Source of the DNA: JBGPQJ01 sp963709295
GTDB taxonomy: Bacteria; Chloroflexota; Anaerolineae; Anaerolineales; Villigracilaceae
Direction of reading: 5' to 3'
Length of the DNA: 64,000 nt
Assembly (NCBI GenBank): GCA_963709295.1
Contig: CAVPVW010000008.1
Location: forward strand, 1,113,399-1,177,398
Of this stretch, positions 23,160 to 33,909 are shown piece after piece. Numbering within the stretch: the first letter of the stretch is position 1; every line of letters starts with the position of its first letter. The position numbers and the translations under genes are program-made. The notes beneath the pieces were generated by a model. It was not told the origin of the DNA. It worked only from the letters and a program-made list of their open reading frames with translations, and made no database searches.

Positions 23160-24482
23160 ATGACTTCAAAAGAAACCCTCATCAAGAAACTGCAAGATAA
23201 ATCTGCGAAAATTGGAATTCTCGGCATGGGCTACGTCGGCATGCCGCTGGCGGTCGTTTTTGCCGAAGCCGGATTCAACGTGCTCGGCATCGACCCCGAC
23301 CAGCGCAAGGTCGATACATTCAATAAAGGCATTTCCTATATTCAGGATGTGCCCACTGAAACCGTTGCCCGCCTGCACAAAACCGGCAACCTGAACATGA
23401 CCGCCGATTTCGCCGCGTTGAAGGATATGGACGCTGTCAGCATCTGCGTGCCGACTCCGCTGCGCCAGACCGGCGATCCGGACATGTCCTTCATCCTTTC
23501 AGCGACCGAAGAAATGGCTAAGTATGTGCACAAGGGCATGGTCGTCGTGCTCGAATCCACCACCTATCCGGGCACAACCCGCGAGCTGGTGTTGCCGATG
23601 CTGACCGAAAGATCCGGTCTGAAGGTTGGCGAGGATATCTTCATCTGCTTCTCGCCCGAACGTGTCGACCCCGGCCGCGAAGACTGGACCACGCTCAACA
23701 CCCCCAAGGTGATGGGCGGCATCACGAAGGACTGCGCGGATGTGGCAACGGCCTGGTATGCGGGCGCAATTCAGACGGTCGTGCCGGTCTCCTCAGCGGA
23801 GGCGGCGGAGATGTCCAAGCTGCTTGAAAATACCTTCCGCATGATCAACATCGGACTGGTCAATGAGTTGGCGATCATGTGCGAGCGTCTCGGTGTGGAT
23901 GTATGGGAAGTGATCGACGCTGCCGGTACCAAGCCGTTCGGTTTCATGAAGTTCACTCCCGGTCCCGGCCTGGGCGGACACTGTATCCCGATCGATCCCT
24001 TGTATCTCTCATGGAAGATGAGGGAATTCAATTACAATGCCCGCTTCATCGAGCTGGCCTCAGAGATCAATACCAACATGCCGCGATACGTGGTCAGCCG
24101 TGTGCTGGAGGCGATGAACGACCGAAGCAAACCTCTCAAGGGAAGCAAGGTGCTTGTCTTGGGCGTGGCTTACAAGCCCGATATCGACGATGTGCGCGAG
24201 TCACCCGCGCTGGATGTGATCGCCCTGCTGCGCAAGAAAGGCGCGGTGGTCGAATATCACGACCCCTATATTCCACAAATCCACCATGAGCGTGAGGATT
24301 GGAAGATGGAAAGCATCAAAGACTTGATGCCGTCCGTGAAATCTGCTGACGCTGTTGTAATCATCACCAACCATAAGGTCTATGACTACAAGGCCATCCT
24401 CGAATCGACCGCCTTCATCTTCAACTCGCGCAATGCACTTGGAAAATTGGGTAAGGAAAACCCGAAAGTCGTCCGCCTGTAG
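23160..24482 (+). CDS. UDP-sugar 6-dehydrogenase (WbpA/WecC-type nucleotide-sugar dehydrogenase)
   Basis: 440 residues. NAD-binding loop GMGYVG at 22-27; the family pattern FSPERVDPGRED and catalytic Cys in GPGLGGHCIPIDPLYL; C-terminal UDP-binding domain with GVAYKPDIDDVRESPA. The ERVDPG and GTKPFGF motifs point to UDP-N-acetylhexosamine dehydrogenases (WbpA, WecC, VipA) rather than UDP-glucose dehydrogenase. It oxidises C6 of the sugar in two NAD steps to a uronate. It opens the polysaccharide cluster, 36 bases before an epimerase gene. Confidence 0.88.
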   Translation: MTSKETLIKKLQDKSAKIGILGMGYVGMPLAVVFAEAGFNVLGIDPDQRKVDTFNKGISYIQDVPTETVARLHKTGNLNMTADFAALKDMDAVSICVPTPLRQTGDPDMSFILSATEEMAKYVHKGMVVVLESTTYPGTTRELVLPMLTERSGLKVGEDIFICFSPERVDPGREDWTTLNTPKVMGGITKDCADVATAWYAGAIQTVVPVSSAEAAEMSKLLENTFRMINIGLVNELAIMCERLGVDVWEVIDAAGTKPFGFMKFTPGPGLGGHCIPIDPLYLSWKMREFNYNARFIELASEINTNMPRYVVSRVLEAMNDRSKPLKGSKVLVLGVAYKPDIDDVRESPALDVIALLRKKGAVVEYHDPYIPQIHHEREDWKMESIKDLMPSVKSADAVVIITNHKVYDYKAILESTAFIFNSRNALGKLGKENPKVVRL

Positions 24483-24518
24483 AGAGTCGGCTGGCGGTTT
24501 AACAGAGCAAGGAGCTGA

Positions 24519-25490
24519 ATGGCAAATTATCTGGTCACCGGCGCAGCGGGGTTCATCGGTGCGCGCACCTCCGAGTTTCTCATCGCGCAGGGGCACTCCG
24601 TCACCGGCGTCGACAATATGAACGACGCCTACGACGTGCGCATGAAGGAATACCGGCTGCAGCACATGCAGACATTCCCCGGTTTCACTTTCCACAAGTT
24701 GGATATCAGCAACCGGGATAGCGTCTTCTCAACCCTTTCCACGCCGTTCGACGGGGTGATCAACCTCGCCGCGCGGGCGGGTGTGCGCGCCAGCGTGGAA
24801 AACCCCTGGGTGTTCGTCGAAACGAATGTCGTCGGGACGCTGAATATGCTGGAGTTATGCCGACGCAACGGGATTCGCAAATTCATCCTGGCCTCCACCT
24901 CCAGTATCTACGGTGCGGATCCGCCCTACCCGACGCCTGAAACCGTGGCGAGCGACAAACCGCTCCAGCCTTACGCCGCCAGCAAGAAAGGCGCCGAGGC
25001 GTTGGCCCATAGCTATCATCATCTGCACGGAATCGACGTCAGCATCCTGCGTTATTTCACGGTGTACGGGCCGGCCGGCCGCCCGGACCTGGCCTTGTTC
25101 CGTTTCGTGCAGTGGGTCAGCGAGGGACGCCCGGTGCGGGTCAACGGAGATGGGAATCAATCCCGCGGTTTCACCTACGTCGACGATATCGCCCGCGGCA
25201 CCATCGCAGCGCTCAAGCCGCTGGGCTACGAGATCATCAACCTGGGCGGGCACGAGGTCATCACCATCAACGAACTGGTCACATTGATCGAGGAAGCCGT
25301 TGGCAAGAAAGCCAACGTGATCCATGACCCGCCCAACCCGGCCGACATGCTCACCAACCAGGCGGACGTGTCGAAGGCTCGCGAATTGTTGGATTGGTCG
25401 CCCCAGGTGAACATGCGCGAAGGAACGCGCCGCCTCGTGGAGTGGTACAACGCCGAACGCTCGTGGGCGAGTGAGGTGCTAACTCCTTGA
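24519..25490 (+). CDS. NAD-dependent UDP-sugar (UDP-glucuronate-type) 4-epimerase
   Basis: 323 residues. Rossmann loop TGAAGFIGARTSEFL at 7-21; catalytic YAASK motif (YxxxK) and the preceding STSSIYG serine. The opening GVDNMNDAYDVRMKEYRL is the pattern of UDP-glucuronate 4-epimerases (CapI/GAE). Together with the upstream dehydrogenase, this suggests a UDP-HexA or UDP-HexNAcA precursor. It overlaps the flippase gene by 4 bases. Confidence 0.85.
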   Translation: MANYLVTGAAGFIGARTSEFLIAQGHSVTGVDNMNDAYDVRMKEYRLQHMQTFPGFTFHKLDISNRDSVFSTLSTPFDGVINLAARAGVRASVENPWVFVETNVVGTLNMLELCRRNGIRKFILASTSSIYGADPPYPTPETVASDKPLQPYAASKKGAEALAHSYHHLHGIDVSILRYFTVYGPAGRPDLALFRFVQWVSEGRPVRVNGDGNQSRGFTYVDDIARGTIAALKPLGYEIINLGGHEVITINELVTLIEEAVGKKANVIHDPPNPADMLTNQADVSKARELLDWSPQVNMREGTRRLVEWYNAERSWASEVLTP

Positions 25491-26827
25491 GCTGGCGAGA
25501 CAGGCTGGCGTCCTGGCGTTCCGACCCGCTCCTGCGGCGGGTCGTCAAACACAGCGGTTATCTTTCCAGCAGCAATACGGTCGCTGCCGGGTTGAGTTTC
25601 GTTCAGGGTATTCTCGCTGCCCGGCTCCTGGGGGTGGAAAACCTGGGCGAGATCACCGCCGTCATTGCATTTGTGACTGCTGTAAACAACCTGTTCTCTT
25701 TCCGCATGAGCGAGGTGGTGGTCCGTCACTTCACCGCTGCGCTGGCTGTTGGAAAGAAAGAGGAAGCCGCCGCTGTTGCCAAAGGCGCAGGGATGGCCGA
25801 AGCAGGGACGTCGATCCTGGCGTTTCTTATCATGCTGTTACTTGCGCCGTGGGCTGCGCAGACTTTCCTAAAAGATCCTGCCGCCTCACAATGGATCGTG
25901 TTCTACGGGGTGATCATCCTCTCGAACATCATGTTCGAGACCTCGCGCGGCATCCTGCAATCCACGCACAGGTTTGGGCAGTTTGCCTCCGTCAATCTTG
26001 CGCAGAGCATCCTGACGTTTTCAATCATTTGTATTGCCTTCCTGACCACTTCAGCCAGTATTCCATTTATTTTGATAGCCTATATCGCTGGAAAAACTCT
26101 GGCTGGAATTGCCATTGTCGTCCTCGCTGTTCGTGCGCTCAATGAAAAACTTCCCGACTGGCTGCGAGTTCCCCTAAAGGCATATTCGGGTTGGCGCGGA
26201 ATGTTCTCCTTTGCGTTCAACACCAACCTGAACGGCACGGTCAACATCTTTGTTCGCGACAACATTCCCTTGTATATTATCTCTCTCTCCTCTTCGGAGG
26301 GAGCTGGATACTTCAGGATCGCCATGAGCTTTATCAATCTCCTGATGCTGCCCGTGGAACCTTTCATCTCTCCCACTTATGCAGAAATCACCCGCACCAT
26401 AGCGGAGAAGAACTTCAACCTGACGCGCCAATTGCTTCGCCGGGTAAGCACACTCGTCGCGGGGTGGGTGGCAGCCGCAGGGGGCTTCATCATCCTGTTC
26501 GGCTGGTGGCTCATCCCCTTCCTTTATGGTGAGGAATATGCCCCTGCCTATCCTGCAGCCGTTGTCCTTCTGGCCGGCTACGGAGCGGCTAACATCTTCA
26601 GTTGGAATCGTCCGCTCCTGCTGGCGTTGGGAAAGCCCACCTTTCCACTCGTAGTGGCGGCGGCCGTCGGTGCCGTGGAATTGGTGCTCATCTTTCGGTT
26701 GGTGCCTGTTTATGGGTATCTTGCGGCGGCGGCGATTTTATCTGGCTACCTGTTTGTGTCGGTGAGCATCAATGTCTGGCGCGGACTGACCCTGGTTAGG
26801 AAAAATAGTCTGGTAGCGACCGCATGA
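25487..26827 (+). CDS. Wzx-like oligosaccharide flippase (MOP superfamily)
   Basis: 446 residues from a TTG start overlapping the epimerase stop. About 12-14 hydrophobic helices are spread over the length; SGYLSSSNTVAAGLSFVQGILAARLLG is a typical first-helix region of polysaccharide-transporter proteins, and the central FNTNLNGTVNIFVRDNIPLYIISL is the matching start of the second half. It should move lipid-linked repeat units across the cytoplasmic membrane. It overlaps the next transferase gene by 4 bases. Confidence 0.85.
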   Translation: MSWRDRLASWRSDPLLRRVVKHSGYLSSSNTVAAGLSFVQGILAARLLGVENLGEITAVIAFVTAVNNLFSFRMSEVVVRHFTAALAVGKKEEAAAVAKGAGMAEAGTSILAFLIMLLLAPWAAQTFLKDPAASQWIVFYGVIILSNIMFETSRGILQSTHRFGQFASVNLAQSILTFSIICIAFLTTSASIPFILIAYIAGKTLAGIAIVVLAVRALNEKLPDWLRVPLKAYSGWRGMFSFAFNTNLNGTVNIFVRDNIPLYIISLSSSEGAGYFRIAMSFINLLMLPVEPFISPTYAEITRTIAEKNFNLTRQLLRRVSTLVAGWVAAAGGFIILFGWWLIPFLYGEEYAPAYPAAVVLLAGYGAANIFSWNRPLLLALGKPTFPLVVAAAVGAVELVLIFRLVPVYGYLAAAAILSGYLFVSVSINVWRGLTLVRKNSLVATA

Positions 26828-27968
26828 AAATAATAGTCATTTCCTTGGCAACCATCCCTTCCGATGTTGCCAACAGCATCCAGACTATGAAATCGTCCCA
26901 GGCGCTCAGCCAACTGGGGAACGATGTGACTTTGTTGGTTCCCGGGCATACGCAGGGTTCGATCTGGCCTGTGCTGGCGCGGCAGTATGGTTTGACCCAT
27001 CCTTTTCGAGTGATTTGGCTTCGTCCATTGCCGGTCGCAGCAAGGCTGCTGTTCATGGTCCAGGCAGTGTTTCGCGCCCGCATGGACGGCGCGGATCTGG
27101 TGTATACGCGTCTGGTCCAATCGGCAGTCCTGGCCCTCTTGCTGGGGATGCCAGTCGTCATGGAAATTCACGCGCCGCCGACCGGAGTGTTTGGTCCACG
27201 GTGGTATAAGTTATTTGCCCAATTATCCGGACGCAAGCGGGTCATCAGTATCACCCATGCACTTCTTGATGTCCTCAAGCGCGATTTCGGCATTGTCTTC
27301 AAGCCGGGCAAATCGGTTGTCGGTCCGAACGGAGTGGATTTTGATCGATTTGAAGGGCTGCCGAATCCGCAGGAGGCACGGCGGAAGCTCGATTTCCCCG
27401 AAGCGCCAACAGTGGTTTGCACAGGGCATCTGTATGCCGGGCGGGGGGTGGAGTTGTTTGTGGAGGTGGCGAGGACCATCCCCGATGCGAAATTCCTGTG
27501 GGTGGGAGGACGCCCAAAGGATGTTGAATCCTGGAAGACTCGAACGTCAGAGATGGGGATAACCAATATCGCCTTCACGGGCTTTATTCCAAATATTGAA
27601 TTGCCGCTTTATCAGGCTGCTGCCGATATTTTACTCATGCCGTACGGCAGGGTGATCACCGGTTCGTCCGGGTGGAGATTCCTCCGAGTATTGCAGCCCC
27701 ATGAAGATGTTCGATTACCTGGCTGCCGGGCGCGCGATCGTGACCAGCGATCTGCCTGTCTTTCACGAAGTGCTCAATGAAGCGGAATGCCGTCTTCTGC
27801 CCGGCGGAGGATACCCCGGCGTGGACTGCCGCTGTCCGCGCCTTGCTGGACGATCCCGCCCGTCGTGAGGCATTGGCCTCGCAGGCCAGGCAGGATTCCC
27901 TGCAATACTCGTGGACGGAACGGGCAAAGCGCGCGCTCGATGGTTTTCAGAATTTCGTGAGAAATTGA
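26824..27968 (+). CDS. GT4-like glycosyltransferase (two frame breaks)
   Basis: The first 280 residues show a GT-B fold: an N-terminal acceptor domain, then VGPNGVDFDRFEGLP and TVVCTGHLYAGRGVELFVE, and LPLYQAAADILLMPYG. Near 27667 the frame changes into GDSSEYCSPMKMFDYLAAGRAIVTSDLPVFHEVL, the nucleotide-sugar-binding EX7E region, and near 27810 again into EDTPAWTAAVRALLDDPARREALA. The span is two bases over a multiple of three; one extra base in TCCGGGTGG and one in GGCGGAGG give a normal protein of about 380 residues. All GT4 landmarks survive, so I favour sequence errors over decay. Confidence 0.78.
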
Positions 27969-28019
27969 TAGCAAATTGCATGGAAATGATACAGTTCTCG
28001 TTTAGAATCGCTCTCGCCA

Positions 28020-29385
28020 ATGACAAACTCTCCTGAATTTCCTCTCCCGCCTTGATAAAGTCTCCACCCGTACGTGGTTCTGGGTGGTGTTGGCTGTCGC
28101 CGCCATTCAACGCTTGTTGCTGAGGCTCTTTTATCCCGTTGTGCCGCTCAATGACACGGGGAGCTATCGCCGTTCAGCAGAGGCCATCCTCGGGGGCTGG
28201 GAGCAATATGACGGCACCCGCACGCCCGGCTACCCGGCTTTCATGGCGCTCGTCGGTCCTGATGAGCGTGTCTACACGGCTCAGCTCCTCCTCGGATTCG
28301 GCATCACGCTGCTGTTCTTCTACATTGGCTGGAAAATAACCGGGCGAGGATGGTTTGGCGCGTTGGCTGCTCTGCTGCATACATTCAATGCCCAGCAGTT
28401 CCTCTTCGAAGCCGATTTGATGACCGAAACGCTGGCAACCTTCTGGATCGCGCTGTCCTTTGCAGGCATGGCTTACCTCTTGATGGAAAAATCCAGCGGA
28501 GAGGAGAGATCCGCGTGGAAAATCATCGGCGTATCCGTCCTGACGGGGCTGGCGGCCGGGCTTTCGATCCTCACACGCCCCCTCTTTATTTACCTTCCCT
28601 TCTGGATGGCTTTCTTCCTGGCAATCCTCTGGCGCTTACCCAGACCGGGCATCCGGTGGTCTGCCGCAGCCGCTGCTCTGCTTCCCGGAATTATCCTTGC
28701 CGGCTGGTGGGTCAATTTCATCCATGACCGCTTCAACGTGTGGAGCCTGAGCGCGATGACGGGTTATCACCTCATCCAGCATACAGGCGTCTTTTTTGAG
28801 TATGTGCCGGATGACTACGCTGCTCTGCGCGATACCTACTTCAAGTTCCGTGATGCACGCATTGCAGAATATGGGACACAAACCAATGCCATCTGGGAAG
28901 CCATTCCCGAGATGCAAAAAGCAACCGGCGAGAGCTTCTACGGCCTTTCGAGGTTGATTCAGAAGATTTCCATTCAGTTGATCCTCGAGCATCCTCTGCT
29001 TTATGCACGCAACGTGGTCGAAGGCTGGTACTGGTTCTGGAAGGTGCCGGTCTATTGGTCGGCCGCGGCGATTGAGAATCCGATGCTGGTCACCCTCGCG
29101 CGCGGACTTATTTTGATCGAGCGTGGCCTTTTGTTTGGCATCAACATGGTCTTTATCTTCGGATCGATTGCCCTGGTCATGGTAAAAAAGGTACGGCGGA
29201 TGGTGAAAGTCACGCCTTTTATCTGGTTCAGCATTGGGGCCGTGTGGATCGCCTCGGTACTGCAATCCATGCTCGACCATGGGGATAATCCGCGTTTTCT
29301 GATCCCCATGCAGTCGCTGGTCGTGCTGATCGTGCTGTGGTGGATTGTGAATTTTATTTACACACGGAGCAGGAATGCGGTCTGA
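28020..29385 (+). CDS. Polytopic GT-C/PMT-like glycosyltransferase (probable N-terminal frame break)
   Basis: The long frame (GTG at 28084) gives 433 residues with about ten hydrophobic helices. Early ndTGSYRRSAEAIL...RTPGYPAFMALVG is the acidic first loop and PGYP motif of ArnT/PMT-like (GT39/GT83) enzymes; MTETLATFWIALSFAGMAYLL follows. The frame is open further upstream, and a likelier start is ATG 28020 (MTNSPE) joined after one surplus base in GAATTTCC. The enzyme would use a polyprenyl-phosphate sugar on the outer side of the membrane. Donor and acceptor are unknown. Confidence 0.7.
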
Positions 29386-30933
29386 CCTTAAGTGGATGCT
29401 CCCTGCGTCTGTGGGCTTTGGTGCGCTCCTGGCGGCATTCCAACCGGAGTTTTTCATCACTGGCTGGCTGGCTTTCTCGCTGCTATTCTTTCTTGGCCTG
29501 CTGGCGATGGTGTCGTTGTGGCGATGGGCGGGTGGAGGCCGGACCCTGGCCTGGATCATCGCTTTGGCATTTCTTCTGCGCATGGCGACCGGGATTGCGC
29601 TGACCACGCTCCTGCCTGTCTACGGTAGTGAATCTGAACAATCAAAGGACGGGTATATTTTTACGGACTCCTGGCGCAGGGACAGCGATGCCTGGGCGCT
29701 GGCTAAATCGGACTAGCGGATTTGGGAGGGAATTCAGAAGTGGCGAATTCTTTGGCGACCAGTATGGCGGTTTGATGGCGGTGAGCGCGGTGACCTACCG
29801 CTATTTGTCTCCGGATATTCATAGGCCGATCCTTATCATCCTGTTGGCGGCACTGGTCAGCGCAGCAGCTATTCCGTTTTTGTGGAAGGCGGTCAGGCGC
29901 GGCTTGGGGGATCAAGGTCGCTGTCCCGGCGGCATGGATTCTTGCGCTGTACCCGGAGAGCATCCTGTTGGGCAGCTCGCAGATGCGGGAGCCGTTCCTG
30001 ATCACTTTCATCGCGATGTCCATCTGGGGATTCGTGGACTGGCTCAAGAATCACAATAAGTTGGGTTGGGTATGGTTTGCGGGAGGCATCGCGGGATTGT
30101 TGTTCTTCTCTCCCGGCGTTGCCCTGCTTGTGTTGATCGTGACCGCCGGGTGGTACTGGTTCTCGGGTGATCACCGCCGGTTTTCCTGGTGGCTTGCGGC
30201 AATCTTGGGGGCGGTTTTTGTCATTGGGATTTTTCTTGTCTCGTCTGTGCTTAGCGAAACCACCTTGTCCGCGGATAATCCTTACAGTGTGCTCACCACC
30301 TGGTTCTATGATGCTGCCAAATGGGATCTGTACCTTCTGACCGAATCTTCAGGGATGGTTCAATATTTGCTAGGGGTTCTGCCAAAACCGCTTCACACAC
30401 CGTTCCTGGTTGGATATGGGATTGCCCAACCCGTATTGCCCGCCAACCTTTTTGAGCCCACCATCGTGATATCAAGAATTATTGGCAGCCTGCGCGCCAT
30501 CGGCTGGTATGCGTTGGTGCCCTTGCTGATCTATGGATGGATAGCAGCCTGGAAATCCCCCGATCCTCGTGAGCGCAGGGTATGGCTGTGGTTTGGTTTC
30601 ATCATTTGGGTTTGGATCGTGCTGGTCTCGATTCGGGCCGGCGCTGACCAGTGGGACAACCCCCGTTATCGAGTCTTTATGCTGCCCTGGCAGGCGATTT
30701 TTGCGGCGTACGCCTGGTCCTTCTGGCGGGAGGTTCGCGACCGGTGGCTGCCGCGCATTGTGGCGGTCGAGATATCCTTCCTGGTTGTTTTTTCCCTCTG
30801 GTATGCGGGACGATATTATCATGTTGTCCCCAAGTTCAATTTCTTGACCTATGCTGCTTTTCTAGTAGTATTCAGTGTGGTAATCATCGTAGGCGATGTG
30901 TTATATGTGCGTTACAGGCGTCCGCGCTCCTGA
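29375..30933 (+). CDS. Polytopic GT-C-like membrane protein (two frame breaks)
   Basis: Three consecutive open segments in different frames make one hydrophobic protein: 29375-29716, then about 29710-29920 (FFGDQYGGLMAVSAVTYRYLSP), then about 29920-30933 (LYPESILLGSSQMREPFLITFIAMSIWGFVDWLK). The total is two bases over a multiple of three, so two single-base insertions explain it; the corrected product is about 518 residues with about ten helices. DSDAWALA and YPE...SSQMREP resemble the luminal loops of dolichyl-phosphate-mannose-type transferases. It overlaps the previous gene by 11 bases. Confidence 0.65.
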
Positions 30934-30972
30934 TTTTTTGAGGCTGGACTGCGGAAGCATTTTTGATGCGGG

Positions 30973-30992
30973 TATAATTCAGCCGTTGAATT
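30973..30992 (+). promoter_or_regulatory. TATAAT box with overlapping AATTCA-N5-TGAATT operator, gmd promoter
   Basis: TATAAT is at 30973-30978. The dyad AATTCAGCCGTTGAATT (30976-30992) starts inside it. The same arrangement occurs at 35962-35981 ahead of the regulator gene. Confidence 0.6.
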
Positions 30993-31045
30993 TACAGACG
31001 GGCTGGTGGAGATGGCTCGTGTTTTATAAAAAATGTGAGGAAATC

Positions 31046-32012
31046 ATGCCTACTGCAATAATCACCGGTATCACCGGGCAGGACGGTTCATATCTTGCTG
31101 AGTTGCTGCTTTCGAAGGGCTATCGTGTTGTGGGAATGGCTCGCCGTTCAAGCACGGTGACGTTTGAGCGTATAGCAGCACATTCAGGATGATATCACGG
31201 TCGTTCAAGGCGACCTGCACGACCAGAGTTCATTGGTCAGCGTTCTGGAAGAGTACAAGCCGGACGAGGTGTATAACCTGGCGGCCCAGTCCTTTGTGCC
31301 CGCCTCGTGGAGTCAGGCCGTTCTGACCGCTGAGGTGACCGCGGTTGGCGTTACCCGCTTGCTGGAGGCCATCCGCCTGGTGAATCCCAAGATCAAATTC
31401 TACCAGGCCTCATCCAGCGAGATGTTCGGTAAAGTGCTCGAAGTGCCTCAACGGGAGACGACGCCGTTCTACCCTCGCAGCCCGTACGGGGTTGCCAAGG
31501 TGTACGGGCATTGGATCACGGTCAATTATCGCGAATCGTACAATCTATTTGCCACCTCCGGGATTTTATTCAACCACGAGAGTCCGCGCCGCGGTTTGGA
31601 GTTTGTCACCCGAAAAATTACCAATGCAGTTGCAGCCATCAAGCTTGGGCAGGCGGAGGAATTACGTCTTGGTAATCTGGAATCCCAACGCGACTGGGGT
31701 TTTGCCGGTGATTATGTGGAGGCGATGTGGCGCATGCTGCAACAACCCGAACCGGACAACTTTGTCATAGGCACAGGCGAAACGCACTCGGTCAAGGAGT
31801 TTTGCGAGATTGCCTTCGGTCATGTTGGGTTGGATTACAAGGATTTTGTGGTCCAGGATCAGCGTTTCTACCGGCCGGCCGAAGTGGACTTGCTCATTTC
31901 CGATCCCTCCAAAGCTCGCAAGGTGCTGGGATGGGAACCGAAAGTCGGCTTCCCCCAATTGGTCAAAATGATGGTCGATGCGGATGTTGAGCGATTGGAG
32001 CATAAGGAATGA
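31046..32012 (+). CDS. gmd: GDP-mannose 4,6-dehydratase (frameshifted)
   Basis: From ATG 31046 (GTGAGGAAA upstream) the protein begins TAIITGITGQDGSYLAELLL, the GMD Rossmann signature. A stop appears near 31192, but the next frame continues DDITVVQGDLHDQSSL and carries the catalytic SSSEMFG and YGVAK motifs and RGLEFVTRKI. The span is one base over a multiple of three; one extra base near GCAGCACATT restores about 321 residues. It makes GDP-4-keto-6-deoxymannose, the precursor for the GDP-fucose synthase gene at 37503. It overlaps the next gene by 4 bases. Confidence 0.9.
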
Positions 32013-32962
32013 ACTTATCTCTTGTTGTCCCTGTCTATAACGAGGAGGAAAATCTCCCGCTGTTATTTGATGCCATTCATAAGGTGATGGATGCGCTGGA
32101 TCACACCTGGGAGCTGATTCTGGTCGATGATGGCAGCCGCGACAACAGCCTCGCTGTTCTCAATGAATTGGTAGCGAAGGACCCGCAGCATATCCGCGTG
32201 GTCGTCTTTCGTCGCAATTTCGGGCAGACGGCAGCCATTGCAGCTGGGATCGATCATGCCTCGGGCGAGATTGTCATCCTGTTGGACGCAGATATGCAGA
32301 ACGACCCGGCCGATATCCCCATGCTGTTGGCGAAGTTGGATGAAGGGTACGATGTGGTTTCAGGCTGGCGGAAGGACCGCAAGGATACCTACCTCACCCG
32401 CACGTTGCCATCCAATGCCGCGAACTGGTTGATCTCTACGGTGACCGGGGTACACCTGCATGATTATGGATGCACGCTCAAAGCCTATCGGCGCGACGCG
32501 CTGACAGGCTTTCGACTGTATGGCGAGATGCACCGCTTCATCCCGGTGTTTGCCCACGCAGTTGGAGCCAGGATCACAGAGATTCCCGTCCACCATCATC
32601 CGCGCAAGTACGGCAAGGCCAAGTATGGACTCGAGCGCACCATCAAAGTGGTGCTCGATCTGTTTACTGTAAAGTTCCTGCTCGATTACTCGAGAAAACC
32701 CATCTACCTTTTCGGCGGCACCGGCATGGCGCTGATCATTGTGAGCACACTTGCCTTGTTGGGCCTGCTAATCCGGAGGCTTTTCTGGGGCGTTCCGGTA
32801 TTGACTTCGCCGTTCTTTTTGATCGCTGTGATGTTCGTCATCATGGGTTTTCAATCCATCTTGATGGGTTTGATCGCCGAATTACAGGTGCGCACTTACT
32901 ACGAGTCCCAGGACAAACCGACCTACACTGTCCTGAAAACAATAGGCTTTCAGAGTAAATGA
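32009..32962 (+). CDS. GT2 polyprenyl-phosphate glycosyltransferase (DPM1/ArnC-like) with two C-terminal helices
   Basis: 317 residues. SLVVPVYNEEENLPLL and LILVDDGSRDNS start the GT-A fold; LLDADMQNDPADIP gives the metal-binding DxD-type motif; GCTLKAYRR and HHHPRKYGKAKYG match the DPM1/ArnC/YfdH subgroup. Two membrane helices lie at about 232-256 and 268-292. It likely charges undecaprenyl phosphate with a sugar, feeding the polytopic GT-C enzymes encoded on either side. It overlaps both neighbours by 4 bases. Confidence 0.88.
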   Translation: MNLSLVVPVYNEEENLPLLFDAIHKVMDALDHTWELILVDDGSRDNSLAVLNELVAKDPQHIRVVVFRRNFGQTAAIAAGIDHASGEIVILLDADMQNDPADIPMLLAKLDEGYDVVSGWRKDRKDTYLTRTLPSNAANWLISTVTGVHLHDYGCTLKAYRRDALTGFRLYGEMHRFIPVFAHAVGARITEIPVHHHPRKYGKAKYGLERTIKVVLDLFTVKFLLDYSRKPIYLFGGTGMALIIVSTLALLGLLIRRLFWGVPVLTSPFFLIAVMFVIMGFQSILMGLIAELQVRTYYESQDKPTYTVLKTIGFQSK

Positions 32963-33908
32963 AACAATGGATTTCAAAAAACCGGCAGATGCTCCTGCGT
33001 GGTGCAGGCAGCCTGCTGGCGATTGGCTTGTTGGTATACCTGATTGCTGGTCGGTGGGGTGAGATTGCAGTGGTCGGTCAGCCAGATTCCACTCTGGCGG
33101 TTTTTACTTGCCACAGTTGCTGGTTTTTGTCTCCCGTTTTTTTGTTATCGGACGCTGGCATGTCCTGCTTCGCTCAGCGGATGTGGATATTCCATTCTCT
33201 CGATCTACCGCGCTTACGTTTACCGGTTTGTTCGCAGCCAATTTTCTTCCGACCACCATCGGGGGAGATGTGGTGCGTTTCGCCGGGGCTGTCGAGATGG
33301 GTTACAGCAGTACGCTCATCCTTGCCTCTCTGGTTGCCGACCGGTTGATAGGGATGGCGGGTATGGCGATGGTGCTGCCATTTGGTTTGGCTGCTTTCTG
33401 GTCCTCGATGACGGGCAGGACGGCACAGGCAATTTCCCTGTCTGCGCTATGGGCAAAAGGCAGGGATTTCGTAAAGAAAACCTTACAGGCGCTTTCGGTC
33501 TGGTTGAGGAAACCCGTATCGTTGCTCGGCGCGCTGGGTATGACCTGGGGTCATATGCTGTGTACCTTTGCTTCGGCCTCGGTCCTGCTGACCGGATTGA
33601 ATGATCCAGTCCCGTTTTGGACGATTGCCGGTCTTTGGAGCATTTCCTACTTTGTAACCCTGGTTCCAATTTCAATCAACGGCTATGGCGTTCAGGAATT
33701 ATCGCTGACTTACCTTTTTGCTGAAGTGGCTGGAACCAGTGTGGCGAATGCGCTTACATTCGCGGTACTGGTGCGTGTGACTACAATGATTGCCAGCCTG
33801 CCGGGAGCGTATTATCTGCCGTCCATTTTGACAGCGATCGATAAGGCGAAAACAGCCTCACCCTCTTCGCCGTCGGGAGAAAATGAGGGGATTGAAGGCA
33901 ATTCGTAG
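32959..33908 (+). CDS. Flippase-like/LPG-synthase-type integral membrane protein (two frame breaks)
   Basis: The protein begins LLRGAGSLLAIGLLVYLIAGRWGEI, switches frame near 33075 into SVSQIPLWRFLL and again near 33105 into LPQLLVFVSRFFVIGRWHVLLRS. The rest (to 33908) has the UPF0104 motifs TGLFAANFLPTTIGGDVVRFAG and SINGYGVQELSLTYLF. The span is two bases over a multiple of three; two extra bases restore about 315 residues. This family (also called AglD-like) accompanies polyprenyl-phosphate transferases and may flip the lipid-linked sugar. Assignment is firm as to family, tentative as to role. Confidence 0.75.
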
Positions 33909-33909
33909 C